Shown here: in pieces, positions 50,358 to 58,612 of the stretch
How positions within the stretch are numbered: the first letter of the stretch is position 1
How the letters are laid out: each line of letters starts with the position of its first letter
Assembly (NCBI RefSeq): GCF_015999245.1
Contig: NZ_JAEAMR010000003.1
Coordinates: forward strand, 615,671 to 679,670
From: Streptomyces sp. AV19
Lineage (GTDB): Bacteria; Actinomycetota; Actinomycetes; Streptomycetales; Streptomycetaceae
Direction: 5' to 3'
DNA length: 64,000 nucleotides
Translations under genes and position numbers: made by a program
Notes under the pieces: model-generated
What the model was told of the DNA's origin: nothing
Database searches by the model: none
The model's input: the letters and a program-made list of their open reading frames with translations, nothing else

Positions 50358-50975
50358 TTAGGATATGTCGGCCAAGGGCACGCCGAGGTGGCGCAGGCGG
50401 GCGATGAAGTCGTCTACGCCGTTGAACAGGTGCGCTTTCATGCCGACGGACCGCGCGGCCAGGACAAAGGTCGGTTCGTCGTCGAAGTAGGCCAGGGCGG
50501 TTGGAGGGATACTCATGAGGTCGGCGGCGGCCCGGTAGGCGAGGGGGGAGGGTTTGTCGACGCCCAGGTCCGCGGAGGGGAAGACGAAGTCGAACTCGAT
50601 GCCGTGGAGCTTGAGGTCCGTGTGGAGGGCGTCGGTGCAGTTGGACAGGACGCCGACGGGAAGGTGTTCACGGATTGCCTGCAGAAGGGCGGTCATCGTC
50701 TGGTCCGGTTCTCCACGGTCGGCTCGCCAAGGTCCGAGGTGGTTACGGATGGTCGGTCCGTAGTCGTTCGCCAGGCGGTCGATGACGTCGGAAGCCCACT
50801 GCTGGTCGGTAAGGACGCCGACCCTGGCCAGGCGGTAGGACGGGTGATCGTACGCGTAGCGGGCGATGGTGCTGGTGGGGAGTCCGGCGCGCTGCTCGCT
50901 GGTGTGGGCGCCGGTGTTGTGCCAGTGCCGGAAGAGGCCGTTCATGTCGAGGAGCAGGCCGTTGATACTGGGCAT
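50358..50975 (-). CDS. HAD-like hydrolase with altered motif I
   Basis: A protein of 205 residues, HAD subfamily IA by its helical cap. Motif I is LLLDMNGLF: the nucleophile Asp10 is present, but the general acid two residues later is Asn12 instead of Asp. Motif II (SNC), motif III Lys in VDKPSP and motif IV FDDEP look normal. In phosphatases the +2 Asp is important, so this protein may be slow, act on another bond type, or bind a ligand only. It is the last gene of the minus-strand operon, 48 bp after the glycosyltransferase. Confidence 0.85.
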   Translation of the reverse strand: MPSINGLLLDMNGLFRHWHNTGAHTSEQRAGLPTSTIARYAYDHPSYRLARVGVLTDQQWASDVIDRLANDYGPTIRNHLGPWRADRGEPDQTMTALLQAIREHLPVGVLSNCTDALHTDLKLHGIEFDFVFPSADLGVDKPSPLAYRAAADLMSIPPTALAYFDDEPTFVLAARSVGMKAHLFNGVDDFIARLRHLGVPLADIS

Positions 50976-51023
50976 GGGTCTCCTTCGGTGTACGGGTATG
51001 GGCCGGGTAGGGCTTGGTCTTGG

Positions 51024-52568
51024 TCAGTGCGCGGCGGCCTGGTGGTAGGCGGCGACGTAGCGGTCTGCGGTGCGGCTCCAGCTGTAGGCGTTCTCGATGC
51101 GGGAGCGGCCGTTGGTGCCGCGCCGTTTGCGCTCTGCGGTGTTGGCCAGGGCGGTGATGAGGGTGTCGGCGAGGTCGTCGGGGTCGTCCGGTTTGACGAG
51201 CCAGCCGGTGGCACGGGGTCCGCCGGGGACGATGGTGTGGAGCGGGCCGCCGGTGGCGGTGGCGATGGGCGGGGTGCCGCAGGCCATGGCCTCGAGGTAG
51301 ATCATGCCGAAGGGCTCGCCCACGGCCGGCGCGACCATGAGATCGGCGCAGGCGAGGCCGGTGGGCAGTTCGTCGTGCCCGCGCCAGCCGGCGAAGAAGA
51401 CGTCGTCCTCGATCCCCAGGTCCTGCGCGAGTTCGTAGGGGTGCTGTCCTTCGTATTCGCCGGGGTAGCCGCCCCACATGAGCAGGACTGGCGCGGGGTC
51501 GAGGCGGACGCGAGCGGTGGCGAAGGCGCGCAGGAGGACGGGGACGCGTTTGAAGTCGAGGAACCGGCCCACCCAGAGCAGCAGCGGCCGGAGGTTCCCG
51601 GCGGGGTCGCGGAGGCGGCGGAGGTCGGTGTCGGTGTAGCGGAGGGAGCCCGGCGTGCCACCGGGGGCCCAGCCGTGCGGGTTGGTGACGAGCCAGTGCC
51701 GCAGGTGCTCCAGGCAGCGCTGCTTGTCGAGCTGTTGCGGGTGGAAGGTGCGGGTGTCGACGCCGTTGGGGATGACGGGAAGTTCGTGGTCGAGGTCAAG
51801 TAGGCGCTGGGCCAGGTCCCGGTCGTGCTCGGAGACGGCCAAGAGGTGGCCGGCGTGGGGTACAGCCTGGCGCAGGCGGGTGAGCCAGTACGGGGAGTGG
51901 ATCCACTTCTGCCATGCGGTGATGGTGAGCAGTTCGGTGTCGGCGGCGTCCAGGGCGGCGGCTTTCGCGATGCGTTGTGCTTCGGCGCGGCGGTGTGGAT
52001 TGTCCGTATGGAGGAGGCGGGCCAGGTCGTGCAGGGAGATGCCGATGCGTTGGGCCAGGTTGACGCGCCGGGCCATGCCGTCGATGAGTTTGAGTTCGGT
52101 GCCGTGGAGGGTGGTGACCACGGGGGTGTTCGGGTAGGTGGCGCGGACGCTGGTCTGGAGGTGGCTGAGGTGGTGCAGGTGCACCAGGCCAGTGCCCGTG
52201 CTGCGGTGGGTGGCCAGGTGGTGGGTCCAGGCACGGGTGAGGCGGTCGGCGTCGAGGGGCGGGACGGCGCCGAAGAGCGGGTCGGGGCACTCGCCGCGGT
52301 CCTCGTATGAGGGGTGGAACGGCAACGGGGTGCGCTGGGGGTTGCCTCCGCGGTGGAACGCGGCGAAGGAGTCGTTGTAGTCGTACGGGCGGAGGTCCAG
52401 CCCCTGGTAGAACGACGGCCCGTGGGAGGGGTCGCCGGGGGCGCCGAGGGAGCCGGCGTGGAGGCGGTTCGTCCAGCCGCGGATGTTGAGTTCGCGCAGG
52501 AGGTAGCGGATGACCTGGGCGCTGCCGCCGCGCGGGTAGAACAGCACGACGGTGTCCATGGAGGGCAT
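51024..52568 (-). CDS. Glycosyltransferase family 4 protein
   Basis: A GT-B enzyme of 514 residues. The N-terminal half starts MDTVVLFYPRGGSAQVIRYL and includes HLHHLSHLQTSVRATYPNTP and TLHGTELK. VIPNGVDTRTF marks the start of the nucleotide-sugar domain. GWRGHDELPTGLACADLMVAPAVGEPFGMIYLEAMACGTPPIATATGG contains the E-x7-E donor motif typical of GT4. The product is unknown; the upstream gene encodes a GalU-type enzyme able to make a UDP- or dTDP-sugar donor. Its ribosome-binding site is inside the hairpin at 52573-52619. Confidence 0.9.
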   Translation of the reverse strand: MPSMDTVVLFYPRGGSAQVIRYLLRELNIRGWTNRLHAGSLGAPGDPSHGPSFYQGLDLRPYDYNDSFAAFHRGGNPQRTPLPFHPSYEDRGECPDPLFGAVPPLDADRLTRAWTHHLATHRSTGTGLVHLHHLSHLQTSVRATYPNTPVVTTLHGTELKLIDGMARRVNLAQRIGISLHDLARLLHTDNPHRRAEAQRIAKAAALDAADTELLTITAWQKWIHSPYWLTRLRQAVPHAGHLLAVSEHDRDLAQRLLDLDHELPVIPNGVDTRTFHPQQLDKQRCLEHLRHWLVTNPHGWAPGGTPGSLRYTDTDLRRLRDPAGNLRPLLLWVGRFLDFKRVPVLLRAFATARVRLDPAPVLLMWGGYPGEYEGQHPYELAQDLGIEDDVFFAGWRGHDELPTGLACADLMVAPAVGEPFGMIYLEAMACGTPPIATATGGPLHTIVPGGPRATGWLVKPDDPDDLADTLITALANTAERKRRGTNGRSRIENAYSWSRTADRYVAAYHQAAAH

Positions 52569-52572
52569 GGGT

Positions 52573-52619
52573 GCTCCGTTCGGGCCGCTCGCCAGGCCGG
52601 TGAGCGGCCCGAACGGAGC
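52573..52619 (-). promoter_or_regulatory. 18-bp perfect hairpin covering the glycosyltransferase ribosome-binding site
   Basis: Arms GCTCCGTTCGGGCCGCTC (52573-52590) and the exact complement at 52602-52619 flank an 11-base loop. In the minus-strand mRNA the second arm ends CGGAGC four bases before AUG 52568, so the Shine-Dalgarno sequence is paired. It begins just after the galU-like stop. No U tract follows, which argues against a simple terminator. It could limit glycosyltransferase translation, act as an attenuator or stabilise the processed upstream mRNA. Confidence 0.8.
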
Positions 52620-52625
52620 GGCGGG

Positions 52626-53543
52626 TCAGGTGGTCGTGTTGCTGGCGGGTCGGGTGCTGATGTCGGTGGCGAGCTGGTGCAGGGTCGGCCCGTATTCGGG
52701 GTGGGCGAGGGCGTGGGCGAACTGGGCGACGAGGTAGGCGGCGGGGTTTCCGGTGTCGTACCAGCGGCCCTGGATGACCTGTCCGTATACGGCCCGGCGG
52801 GCGGCGTAGGCGTTGATGGCGTCGGTCAGGTAGACCTCGCCAGTGCGGTGCTCGTACCAGCGGCGGGTTTGTTCGCGCAGTTCCTCGACGATGGCGGGGG
52901 TGATGACGTAGCCGCCGATCGCGGCGAAGGCCGACGGCGCGTCCTCGGGCTTGGGCTTTTCGACCAGGCCGGTGATGCGCAGCAGGCCGTCGTCCAAGTC
53001 CTCTTTGACCACGGGCACGCCGTAGCGGGGGGAGTCGGCAGGGTCCATGGGCATCAGGGCGAGCACGGGGCAGTGAGTAGTCTCGTACGCGCGGATCAGC
53101 TGTTGTGCCCGGGGGATGTCGGAGACGAAGACGTCGTCGGGCCAGAGCACGAGGCAGGGCTCGTCGCCGAAGTTGCGGGTGGCGTTCAGGACGGGGGTGC
53201 CGTTGCCGTAGGGGCCGTGCTGGTCGAGGTAGGTGATGTGACCTTGGCGGGCGAGCTCGGCGACTTCTTCGACGGCGTCGGCGTAGTCGGCTTTGCCGTC
53301 GGCGCGCAGTTGCTCGGCGAGGGCGGGGTTGGGACGGAAGTGATCTTGGATGAGGTTCTTGCCGCCGGAGACGACGATGGTGATGTCGGTGATGCCGGAG
53401 GCCACCAGCTCGCGCACGGTGTGCTCGATGACGGGTTTGTCGCCGACCGGCAGCATCTCCTTCGGGATCGCTTTGGTCAGCGGCAGCAGGCGGGAGCCCA
53501 GTCCAGCGGCGGGAATCACTGCCCTGCGGATCGTCGTGCCCAT
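52626..53543 (-). CDS. galU: UTP-glucose-1-phosphate uridylyltransferase (GalU-type)
   Basis: Nucleotidyltransferase of 305 residues, ATG 53543 with GGGAGAG. VIPAAGLGSRLLPLTKAIPKEM is the NTP-binding/activating motif. CLVLWPDDVF gives the metal-binding Asp region, and GLVEKPKPEDAPS and GGYVI are family blocks. It converts UTP and glucose-1-phosphate to UDP-glucose. Streptomycetes carry another housekeeping GalU, so this copy likely serves the adjacent glycosyltransferase. A TAGCGT hexamer on the minus strand (53603-53598) could give an internal promoter. Confidence 0.9.
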   Translation of the reverse strand: MGTTIRRAVIPAAGLGSRLLPLTKAIPKEMLPVGDKPVIEHTVRELVASGITDITIVVSGGKNLIQDHFRPNPALAEQLRADGKADYADAVEEVAELARQGHITYLDQHGPYGNGTPVLNATRNFGDEPCLVLWPDDVFVSDIPRAQQLIRAYETTHCPVLALMPMDPADSPRYGVPVVKEDLDDGLLRITGLVEKPKPEDAPSAFAAIGGYVITPAIVEELREQTRRWYEHRTGEVYLTDAINAYAARRAVYGQVIQGRWYDTGNPAAYLVAQFAHALAHPEYGPTLHQLATDISTRPASNTTT

Positions 53544-53643
53544 CGGTTCTCTCCCGGTCTCGTCACCGTGCCGCGCCGTCCGGTGCGGCACGGGCCGACG
53601 CTAGCGAAGCGCCGGCGCGTGCCTTGCCGGAACGGCGGGAAGT

Positions 53644-54546
53644 TCATCGGCACAAGAAGGACCCGGTGTACTTGGTCACCGCGAAGTACCCGTCGGTCTC
53701 GATCGCGTGCTGCACCTGAGTGCTGACGCGGTTACGCAGCTCGGTGAAGAAATCGTCGCCCAGGCGTTCGTCGGGCTCGGAGGAGGCGCAGCAGTGGTTG
53801 TGGCCGATCCGGTAGAAGCGCATGAACGGTTCGGGGTCGGTGAAGCGCAGCTGGTCCTGCCAGGTGACCGTCTCGACGTGCTTGAAGTGCTTGCGCAGTT
53901 GTGGGGCGCCGTTGGCGAGGGAGAGCCGGCCTTTGGGGGTGGCCTTGAACAGGCCCTCGGGTGCGCCCATGGCCTTGAGGGCCGTGAAGTGCATGTCGTA
54001 CATCTCGAGCATGCTGTCGGTGCGGTCGGTGGTGAGCTGGAAGAGTCCTCCCGGGCGCAGGACCCGGCGGACTTCGGTGAAGCACCGGTCGAGGTCCGGC
54101 ACGTAGTGGATCATGTAGTTGGCCATGACGCGGTCGAACGCGTCGGTGTCGAGCATGGAGAGGTCGTCGGCGCTGCCTTCGATCCATCGGCACGGCGTGG
54201 CGGTGCCCTTGAGGCGTTCCTCGGCGGCGGACAGGACGGCGGGGGCGATGTCGAGGCCGGTGATGCTGCCGTCGGCGAGGTGGGGTCGCAGGTGCTCGAG
54301 GATGAAGCCGTTGCCGCAGCCGAGGTCGAGCAGGTGCTCGCTGCCACTGAGGGCGAGGTTATCGAGCATGTGGTCGAGCATCGACTTCGGGTTGGTGCGG
54401 AAGGCGTTGTGGACCCACTGTTTGACGTCGAGCATGCGGGTGTCGTTGAAGAACCGGTCCCGGGCGGTGGCGGCCGAGAACTGGAAGTGCTGCTCGGGGA
54501 TGACCTCGCGGGCCAGGGCGTCCAGGGCAGGGGTGCGGAAGTCCAT
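53644..54546 (-). CDS. SAM-dependent methyltransferase
   Basis: Class I methyltransferase of 300 residues. Motif I is LLDLGCGNGFILEHL near 72-86, motif II is GLDIAPAVLS and the post-II region is ADDLSMLDTDAFDRVMANYM. RRVLRPGGLFQLTTD is motif IV/post-IV. The acceptor is not predictable from sequence; O- or N-methylation of a small molecule is usual for this shape. ATG 54546 follows CGGAGAAG. It lies between cytidine deaminase and galU-like genes in the operon. Confidence 0.9.
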   Translation of the reverse strand: MDFRTPALDALAREVIPEQHFQFSAATARDRFFNDTRMLDVKQWVHNAFRTNPKSMLDHMLDNLALSGSEHLLDLGCGNGFILEHLRPHLADGSITGLDIAPAVLSAAEERLKGTATPCRWIEGSADDLSMLDTDAFDRVMANYMIHYVPDLDRCFTEVRRVLRPGGLFQLTTDRTDSMLEMYDMHFTALKAMGAPEGLFKATPKGRLSLANGAPQLRKHFKHVETVTWQDQLRFTDPEPFMRFYRIGHNHCCASSEPDERLGDDFFTELRNRVSTQVQHAIETDGYFAVTKYTGSFLCR

Positions 54547-54570
54547 CGTCTTCTCCGTTGATCGCGGCGT

Positions 54571-55041
54571 TCAGGGTCGGGATGGGCCAGCGGGCCACTT
54601 GGTGCCCACGTACTTGTGCGGCAGCAGGATGGCGAGCGGGGTGAGCCCGGCGTGGGGGCCGTCGGCGATGACGGCACGCAGGTCGGGGGCGTGGTCGAGA
54701 AGCAGCTCGCGGCACAGGCCGCACGGCGGGACGATGCGGGCGCCGCAGGTCTCGGTCGGTTTGGGGTAGCGGACGGCCGCCACCGCGATCAGCGGGGCGC
54801 TGGTGGCGAGGCGGGCGGCGGACAGGGCGCCGGCCTCGGCGCAGACTGCGGCCCGGCCGACCATGGCGTCGACGTGCAGTCCGAGGTGGATGCCCTGGTC
54901 GGCGTCCAGGATCGCGGCGGCGATCTGGTGCCGGGCCTGGATGTAGCGCTCGCGGATCGTGGTGAAGGCCGCTGATACGAGCAGGCGTGCGGCCGGGTCG
55001 GTGCACAGAGAGGCGAGGTCGCCACCGGTGTGGCCGCTCAT
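54571..55041 (-). CDS. Cytidine deaminase
   Basis: Zinc hydrolase of 156 residues. The active site is complete: CAE at 67-69 in VCAEAGAL and PPCGLC at 105-110, giving the three Cys zinc ligands and proton-shuttle Glu69. The size and Cys-first motif fit the CDA/blasticidin-S deaminase group. It converts (deoxy)cytidine or a cytosine nucleoside antibiotic to the uridine form. Its ATG overlaps the stop of the dCTP-deaminase-like gene by four bases, so the two products are made together. Confidence 0.9.
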   Translation of the reverse strand: MSGHTGGDLASLCTDPAARLLVSAAFTTIRERYIQARHQIAAAILDADQGIHLGLHVDAMVGRAAVCAEAGALSAARLATSAPLIAVAAVRYPKPTETCGARIVPPCGLCRELLLDHAPDLRAVIADGPHAGLTPLAILLPHKYVGTKWPAGPSRP

Positions 55042-55568
55042 GCCCTCTCCCGCAGGGCGTCGCGGTGGATCCGGGAGGGCTGGGGTCCCTGGGATCCCTG
55101 GTATTTGCCGGTGTAGAGCACGACCTTGCCGCGGGTGCGCCAGAACGTGACCTGGGCCAGGCGGTCGCCGGCGTGGACGCGTACGGGCTGGACCGCGTGG
55201 AGTTGGAAGGTGGTCTGCCCCTTCGAGCCGATGTCGATGAGGTCGGCGGTGACATGGACGAACATCCCCAGGCGGGCGGCGCCCGAGCGTGAGCGGATGA
55301 TGGGCACGTAGTGGTCGCTGCCCAGGACCTCGACGCTGGCCCCGAGGTAGATGCGGTCCGGACTCAGCACCAGCCCCTCGTCCGGGATCACCATCGTCTC
55401 GAACGCGTTCTCCTGGCGGGTGTCCAGGACGGTGCCGGTGTAGTGGATGAGGGTGGGGCCCAGGGCGAGGTTGTAGGAATTCGGCTGGACCTGCTCCTCG
55501 TCGAACGGGTCGAGGACCAGGCGTCCGAGAGCATGCTCATGGGCGATCTGCGGACCGGTCAGGATCAC
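55038..55568 (-). CDS. dCTP deaminase-like protein with Gln in the catalytic Glu column
   Basis: dUTPase/Dcd-fold trimeric protein, 176 residues from GTG 55568 (GGAGG upstream). The signature SRSGAARLGMFVHVTA (93-108) aligns with the Dcd block holding the catalytic Ser and Arg. The strand that carries the catalytic Glu in Dcd (VLEF in E. coli) here reads TTFQLHAV, with Gln122. The paralogue in the next gene has Glu at the same residue number. Gln should greatly impair deamination, so this chain may bind nucleotides, assemble with its paralogue or do something else. Overlaps both neighbours by four bases. Confidence 0.85.
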   Translation of the reverse strand: MILTGPQIAHEHALGRLVLDPFDEEQVQPNSYNLALGPTLIHYTGTVLDTRQENAFETMVIPDEGLVLSPDRIYLGASVEVLGSDHYVPIIRSRSGAARLGMFVHVTADLIDIGSKGQTTFQLHAVQPVRVHAGDRLAQVTFWRTRGKVVLYTGKYQGSQGPQPSRIHRDALRERA

Positions 55569-56134
55569 GGCAGCCTCCGTGCCCGGTGAGGCAGGGGGAA
55601 CGGCGAGCGGGCGGTCGGCGCCGTCAGCAGGCCGGCGGGCGGAACGGCGGCCTCGTCGATGTGCCCGAAGTACCCGGCGTAGGGCCGCCGGGCGCCGGTG
55701 ACGGTCCAGAAGCTGACCTGGCCGGTGACCATCTCTGCGTAGACGCGCAAGGGCTGAACCACCTTGATCTCCAGCGTCCAGCGGTGGCACGCACCCAGGT
55801 TGCCCAGGTCCGCGCTGTACTGGAGGAACATCCCCAGGCGGCCGAGCGAGGAGCGGCCGATCAGCGACGGCACGAACCGTGTGCTGCCGATGGCCTCCAC
55901 CGTGGTGCCGAGGTAGACCCGGCCGGGCTGCAGCACCACGCCATCGTCCGGGATGGCGAACTCCTCCAGCTCGTGCTCAGCACGCGTATCGATCACAGTG
56001 GCCCGGTGAGTGCGCAGGGTGCGGCTGAGCCGGTAGTTGTAGGAGACGGGGTTGAGCTGGCGAGTGTCGAACGGCTCGATGGTCAGGGCCCCCAGGAGAC
56101 GCTGCCGGAAGATCTCCGGTCCGGTGAGTATCAC
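55565..56134 (-). CDS. dCTP deaminase-like protein with intact catalytic residues
   Basis: Second Dcd-fold protein, 189 residues from GTG 56134 (GGGAGG upstream). GRSSLGRLGMF (93-103) and WTLEIKVVQPL (119-129) preserve Arg/Ser and Glu122, so deamination of dCTP (or a modified dCTP) to the dUTP form is plausible. It aligns without gaps to its neighbour over the first 130 residues (VILTGP start, PFD, SYN, DTR, IPDDG, YLG), which indicates tandem duplication and divergence. A Pro/Arg tail of about 25 residues is unique. Overlaps the kinase stop (GTGA). Confidence 0.87.
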   Translation of the reverse strand: MILTGPEIFRQRLLGALTIEPFDTRQLNPVSYNYRLSRTLRTHRATVIDTRAEHELEEFAIPDDGVVLQPGRVYLGTTVEAIGSTRFVPSLIGRSSLGRLGMFLQYSADLGNLGACHRWTLEIKVVQPLRVYAEMVTGQVSFWTVTGARRPYAGYFGHIDEAAVPPAGLLTAPTARSPFPLPHRARRLP

Positions 56135-56688
56135 CGCAGGACCTCCCGGATGATCCGGGCCGCCTGCGCCCGGAGGTCGTCGAGGCTGCCGGAGTTGTCC
56201 ACGCGCAGCCACGGCACGGCGTCGACGGCGGCCTCGGTGGAGTGCTGGTCGTCTCCCGCGGACAGGTCTCCCCTCCCGCCCTTGCGTTCCAGCCGGACGG
56301 GGTCGGGTGCCGTGACCTCGACCAGGCGGAACCCCAGAGCCGTGACCGCGTCGACGTCCGCAGCCCGCATGTCGTCGCACAGCACAACGGCCCGCGGGGT
56401 GTCCCGCTCCACCTGCCGCACCCGCAGCCCGAAAGCCTCGGTGAGGGCTCCGGGATTGATCCGCCTGACGTGGAGGCCCAGGGCGTTCAGCAACTGGCCG
56501 TCCTGCACGCGCCCGTCCGGTAGCGGGCGGCCGGCCACGGCGTAGATAACGGCCTGCAACTCGTACAGCGGCGCGCCGACCTTGAGTATCCGGGCGTCCG
56601 CGCCCGCTTCGGCCAGTTCCACCGTGAGCAAGCCGCTGAGCGTGGTCTTCCCGGCGCCGGGCCGGCCGAAAAGCGCCAGCTTGGGCAT
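56131..56688 (-). CDS. P-loop nucleoside-monophosphate kinase-like protein
   Basis: A 185-residue kinase, ATG 56688 after AAGGAGG. Walker A is FGRPGAGKTT (7-16). VVLCDDMRAADVDAV resembles the Asp-dyad strand of (deoxy)nucleotide kinases. The HSTEAAVD segment recalls the lid/specificity region of phage-type dNMP kinases. It most likely phosphorylates a deoxynucleoside monophosphate, but a dephospho-CoA-kinase-like or adenylate-kinase-like role is possible. It is the first gene of the minus-strand operon, divergent from the HTH/TPR regulator. Confidence 0.78.
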   Translation of the reverse strand: MPKLALFGRPGAGKTTLSGLLTVELAEAGADARILKVGAPLYELQAVIYAVAGRPLPDGRVQDGQLLNALGLHVRRINPGALTEAFGLRVRQVERDTPRAVVLCDDMRAADVDAVTALGFRLVEVTAPDPVRLERKGGRGDLSAGDDQHSTEAAVDAVPWLRVDNSGSLDDLRAQAARIIREVLR

Positions 56689-57068
56689 CACAGTCCTCCT
56701 TCGCACAAGGTTGAGTCCGGGGGCCGAGCGAGCCGTCATCGAAAGGCCACGGGCACCGCGCACGTCTCGTCGGGACAAGCGGGTACCGCCCGGCCCTGTG
56801 GGGCAACGCGACATGCACGATGAGCCCGAAACCTGCCAGACGGTCTCCCGCTGCCTCGCCCTGCTGCCACGGTCTCCGCAGGGCCAGTCGGCGGGCTGCG
56901 CAGCATCACCATCCCGGCACCATGCGCCTGGAGGAAGGCGTGGGCAGGGTGCGCTCTGATGCGGCCGGGAGCATCACCGAGCATCGTCGGCAGCCATTCC
57001 CCCGGACCCAACTGCCCCGCTACCGTCGATATGTTCGGCCCTGGCTCGGCGAGCGGAAGGGGTGCGGG
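56689..57068. promoter_or_regulatory. Divergent control region of the nucleotide operon and its regulator
   Basis: A 380-bp gap with no supported gene. It contains several AGCATCAC/GAGCATCG direct repeats (about 56907-56918, 56970-56988). A TACCGT near 57020 is a possible -10 for the regulator gene. No obvious long palindrome is seen. The ribosome-binding sites at each end (AAGGAGG leftward, GGAAGGGG rightward) are clear. Confidence 0.45.
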
Positions 57069-58406
57069 ATGCACCTGCTGGCACGAGCACGAATCGCGCG
57101 CGGCTGGAAGCCGCCCCACCTTGCGCGACTCATCTGCAACCTCGGCGAGGAACGCCACGTTCACGTCGGCACCGGCCGGGACGGCGTGTACCGATGGGAG
57201 CGCGGCCGCGAGCCGGACCTGCCCACCCAGTACCTGATCGCCGAGCTGTTCAACATCCCCGCCACCGCGGTCGATCTGTACCCCTGGCCCCGCTGGCTGG
57301 CCCTGGACCCATTGCAGCAACCCACCGTCCACAGCTGGGACGCACCCGGCGCTATCCAGGCACTCGGAGAAGTGTCCGGAAGGGAGAACATCGAAATGCT
57401 GCGACGGCACTTCACCCAGCTCACCGGGGTCGCCCTGACGGCCTCCTTGTGGGCGTGGCTGACCGCCGACCCCGCGGCGGCCGGCCAGATCACCCAGGGG
57501 CGCCGCCTGGGCGAGGCCGCTGTCGCCCACATCGAACAACGCGTCCGACAACTGCGCCACGCCGACGACCTCGACGGTGGCGGCCAGCTTCTGACGGAAA
57601 CCGCCTCGAGCCAGCAGATGCTCGTGCGCCTGCTCAAAGACCGCTCGTACAGCGATGCCCACGGCGCCCGCCTTCACGCCGCCGCGGCCGACCTGACCCG
57701 CATGCACGCCTGGGCGATCTTCGACCTCCAGGACACCTGCGCCGATGCCCTGTTCAACTCCGCCCTGCACTCAGCCCACGCGAGCGGAGATCCCGCCCTC
57801 GGCAGCCACATCCTGGCGTTCTGGTCCATCGCTGCCAACAACTCCGGCCGCGCCGCCGACGCCGAGGCGATGACCGCAGCCGCGCTGTCCGCCTCCCGCG
57901 GCCGCAGCACCCGCCGCGTCGAGGCGATGCTCCTCTCCCGCCGGGCCCGCGCCCGCGCCCACCAGCACAACTCCGACGCCCTCACCGACCTCGACCGCGC
58001 GGCCGACCTCCTGGCCACCGCCGACCGGCACACCGGCGAGGACCCCGAGTGGGTCGGCTGGTTCGACGAGGCTGAACTGCTGGGCGCCCAGGCGTCCACC
58101 CACCTCGACCTCGGCCAACCCACCCATGCGGAAAGACTGTTCAGTCAGACCGCCGCGCTCTTCCCCGCCGACCGCATCCGCACCCAGAGCCTGTTCCTCG
58201 CCCGGCAAGCCGACGCCCAATGGCGCCAAGACCATCCCGAACGCGCCTGCGCCACCGCTCACCGCGCCCTCGATCTCACCGAGGAGATCAGCTCCCACCG
58301 CGCCGCCGGCCCGCTACGCTGCCTCGCCACCAGCATGCGCAGCCACATCGCCATCCCAGCCGTCCGGGACCTCCGCGAACGCATCCACACCACGCTCGCC
58401 GCATAG
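57069..58406 (+). CDS. HTH regulator with TPR-like C-terminal domain
   Basis: A protein of 445 residues. An atypical XRE-like HTH lies in residues 5-60 (RARIARGWKPPHLARLI then DGVYRWERGREPDLPTQY). The rest is all-helical with TPR-like repeats, e.g. LFNSALHSAHASGDPALGSH and ATAHRALDLTEEISSH. Proteins of this kind bind peptides or metabolites through the TPR region. ATG 57069 is taken over the open frame to 56820 because of GGAAGGGG. Position opposite the kinase-led operon makes it the probable controller. Confidence 0.82.
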   Translation: MHLLARARIARGWKPPHLARLICNLGEERHVHVGTGRDGVYRWERGREPDLPTQYLIAELFNIPATAVDLYPWPRWLALDPLQQPTVHSWDAPGAIQALGEVSGRENIEMLRRHFTQLTGVALTASLWAWLTADPAAAGQITQGRRLGEAAVAHIEQRVRQLRHADDLDGGGQLLTETASSQQMLVRLLKDRSYSDAHGARLHAAAADLTRMHAWAIFDLQDTCADALFNSALHSAHASGDPALGSHILAFWSIAANNSGRAADAEAMTAAALSASRGRSTRRVEAMLLSRRARARAHQHNSDALTDLDRAADLLATADRHTGEDPEWVGWFDEAELLGAQASTHLDLGQPTHAERLFSQTAALFPADRIRTQSLFLARQADAQWRQDHPERACATAHRALDLTEEISSHRAAGPLRCLATSMRSHIAIPAVRDLRERIHTTLAA

Positions 58407-58612
58407 CGCCGCTGGTACCGAACGCCCGTCTTGGCCGTTGGCGCCGAACAGCAGCAGTACCCGTACCTGCCCCGCTCGTTCTCGCTCATCTCGTACTCCG
58501 CGATCTTGTCCGTGGTCGTGCTGAGAGCCGTTATGGCGGTTCTTCCTGGGGGTTGAGGGGGTGGATACGGGCACGCGGCCCCTGCGCCTGCTGACGGGAC
58601 TCCGGGGCTTGA

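Noticed and set aside
52626..53591. GTG start at 53591 for the galU-like gene
   Set aside because: Would add 16 residues (MPHRTARHGDETGREP) unlike the family; ATG 53543 has GGGAGAG at proper spacing.
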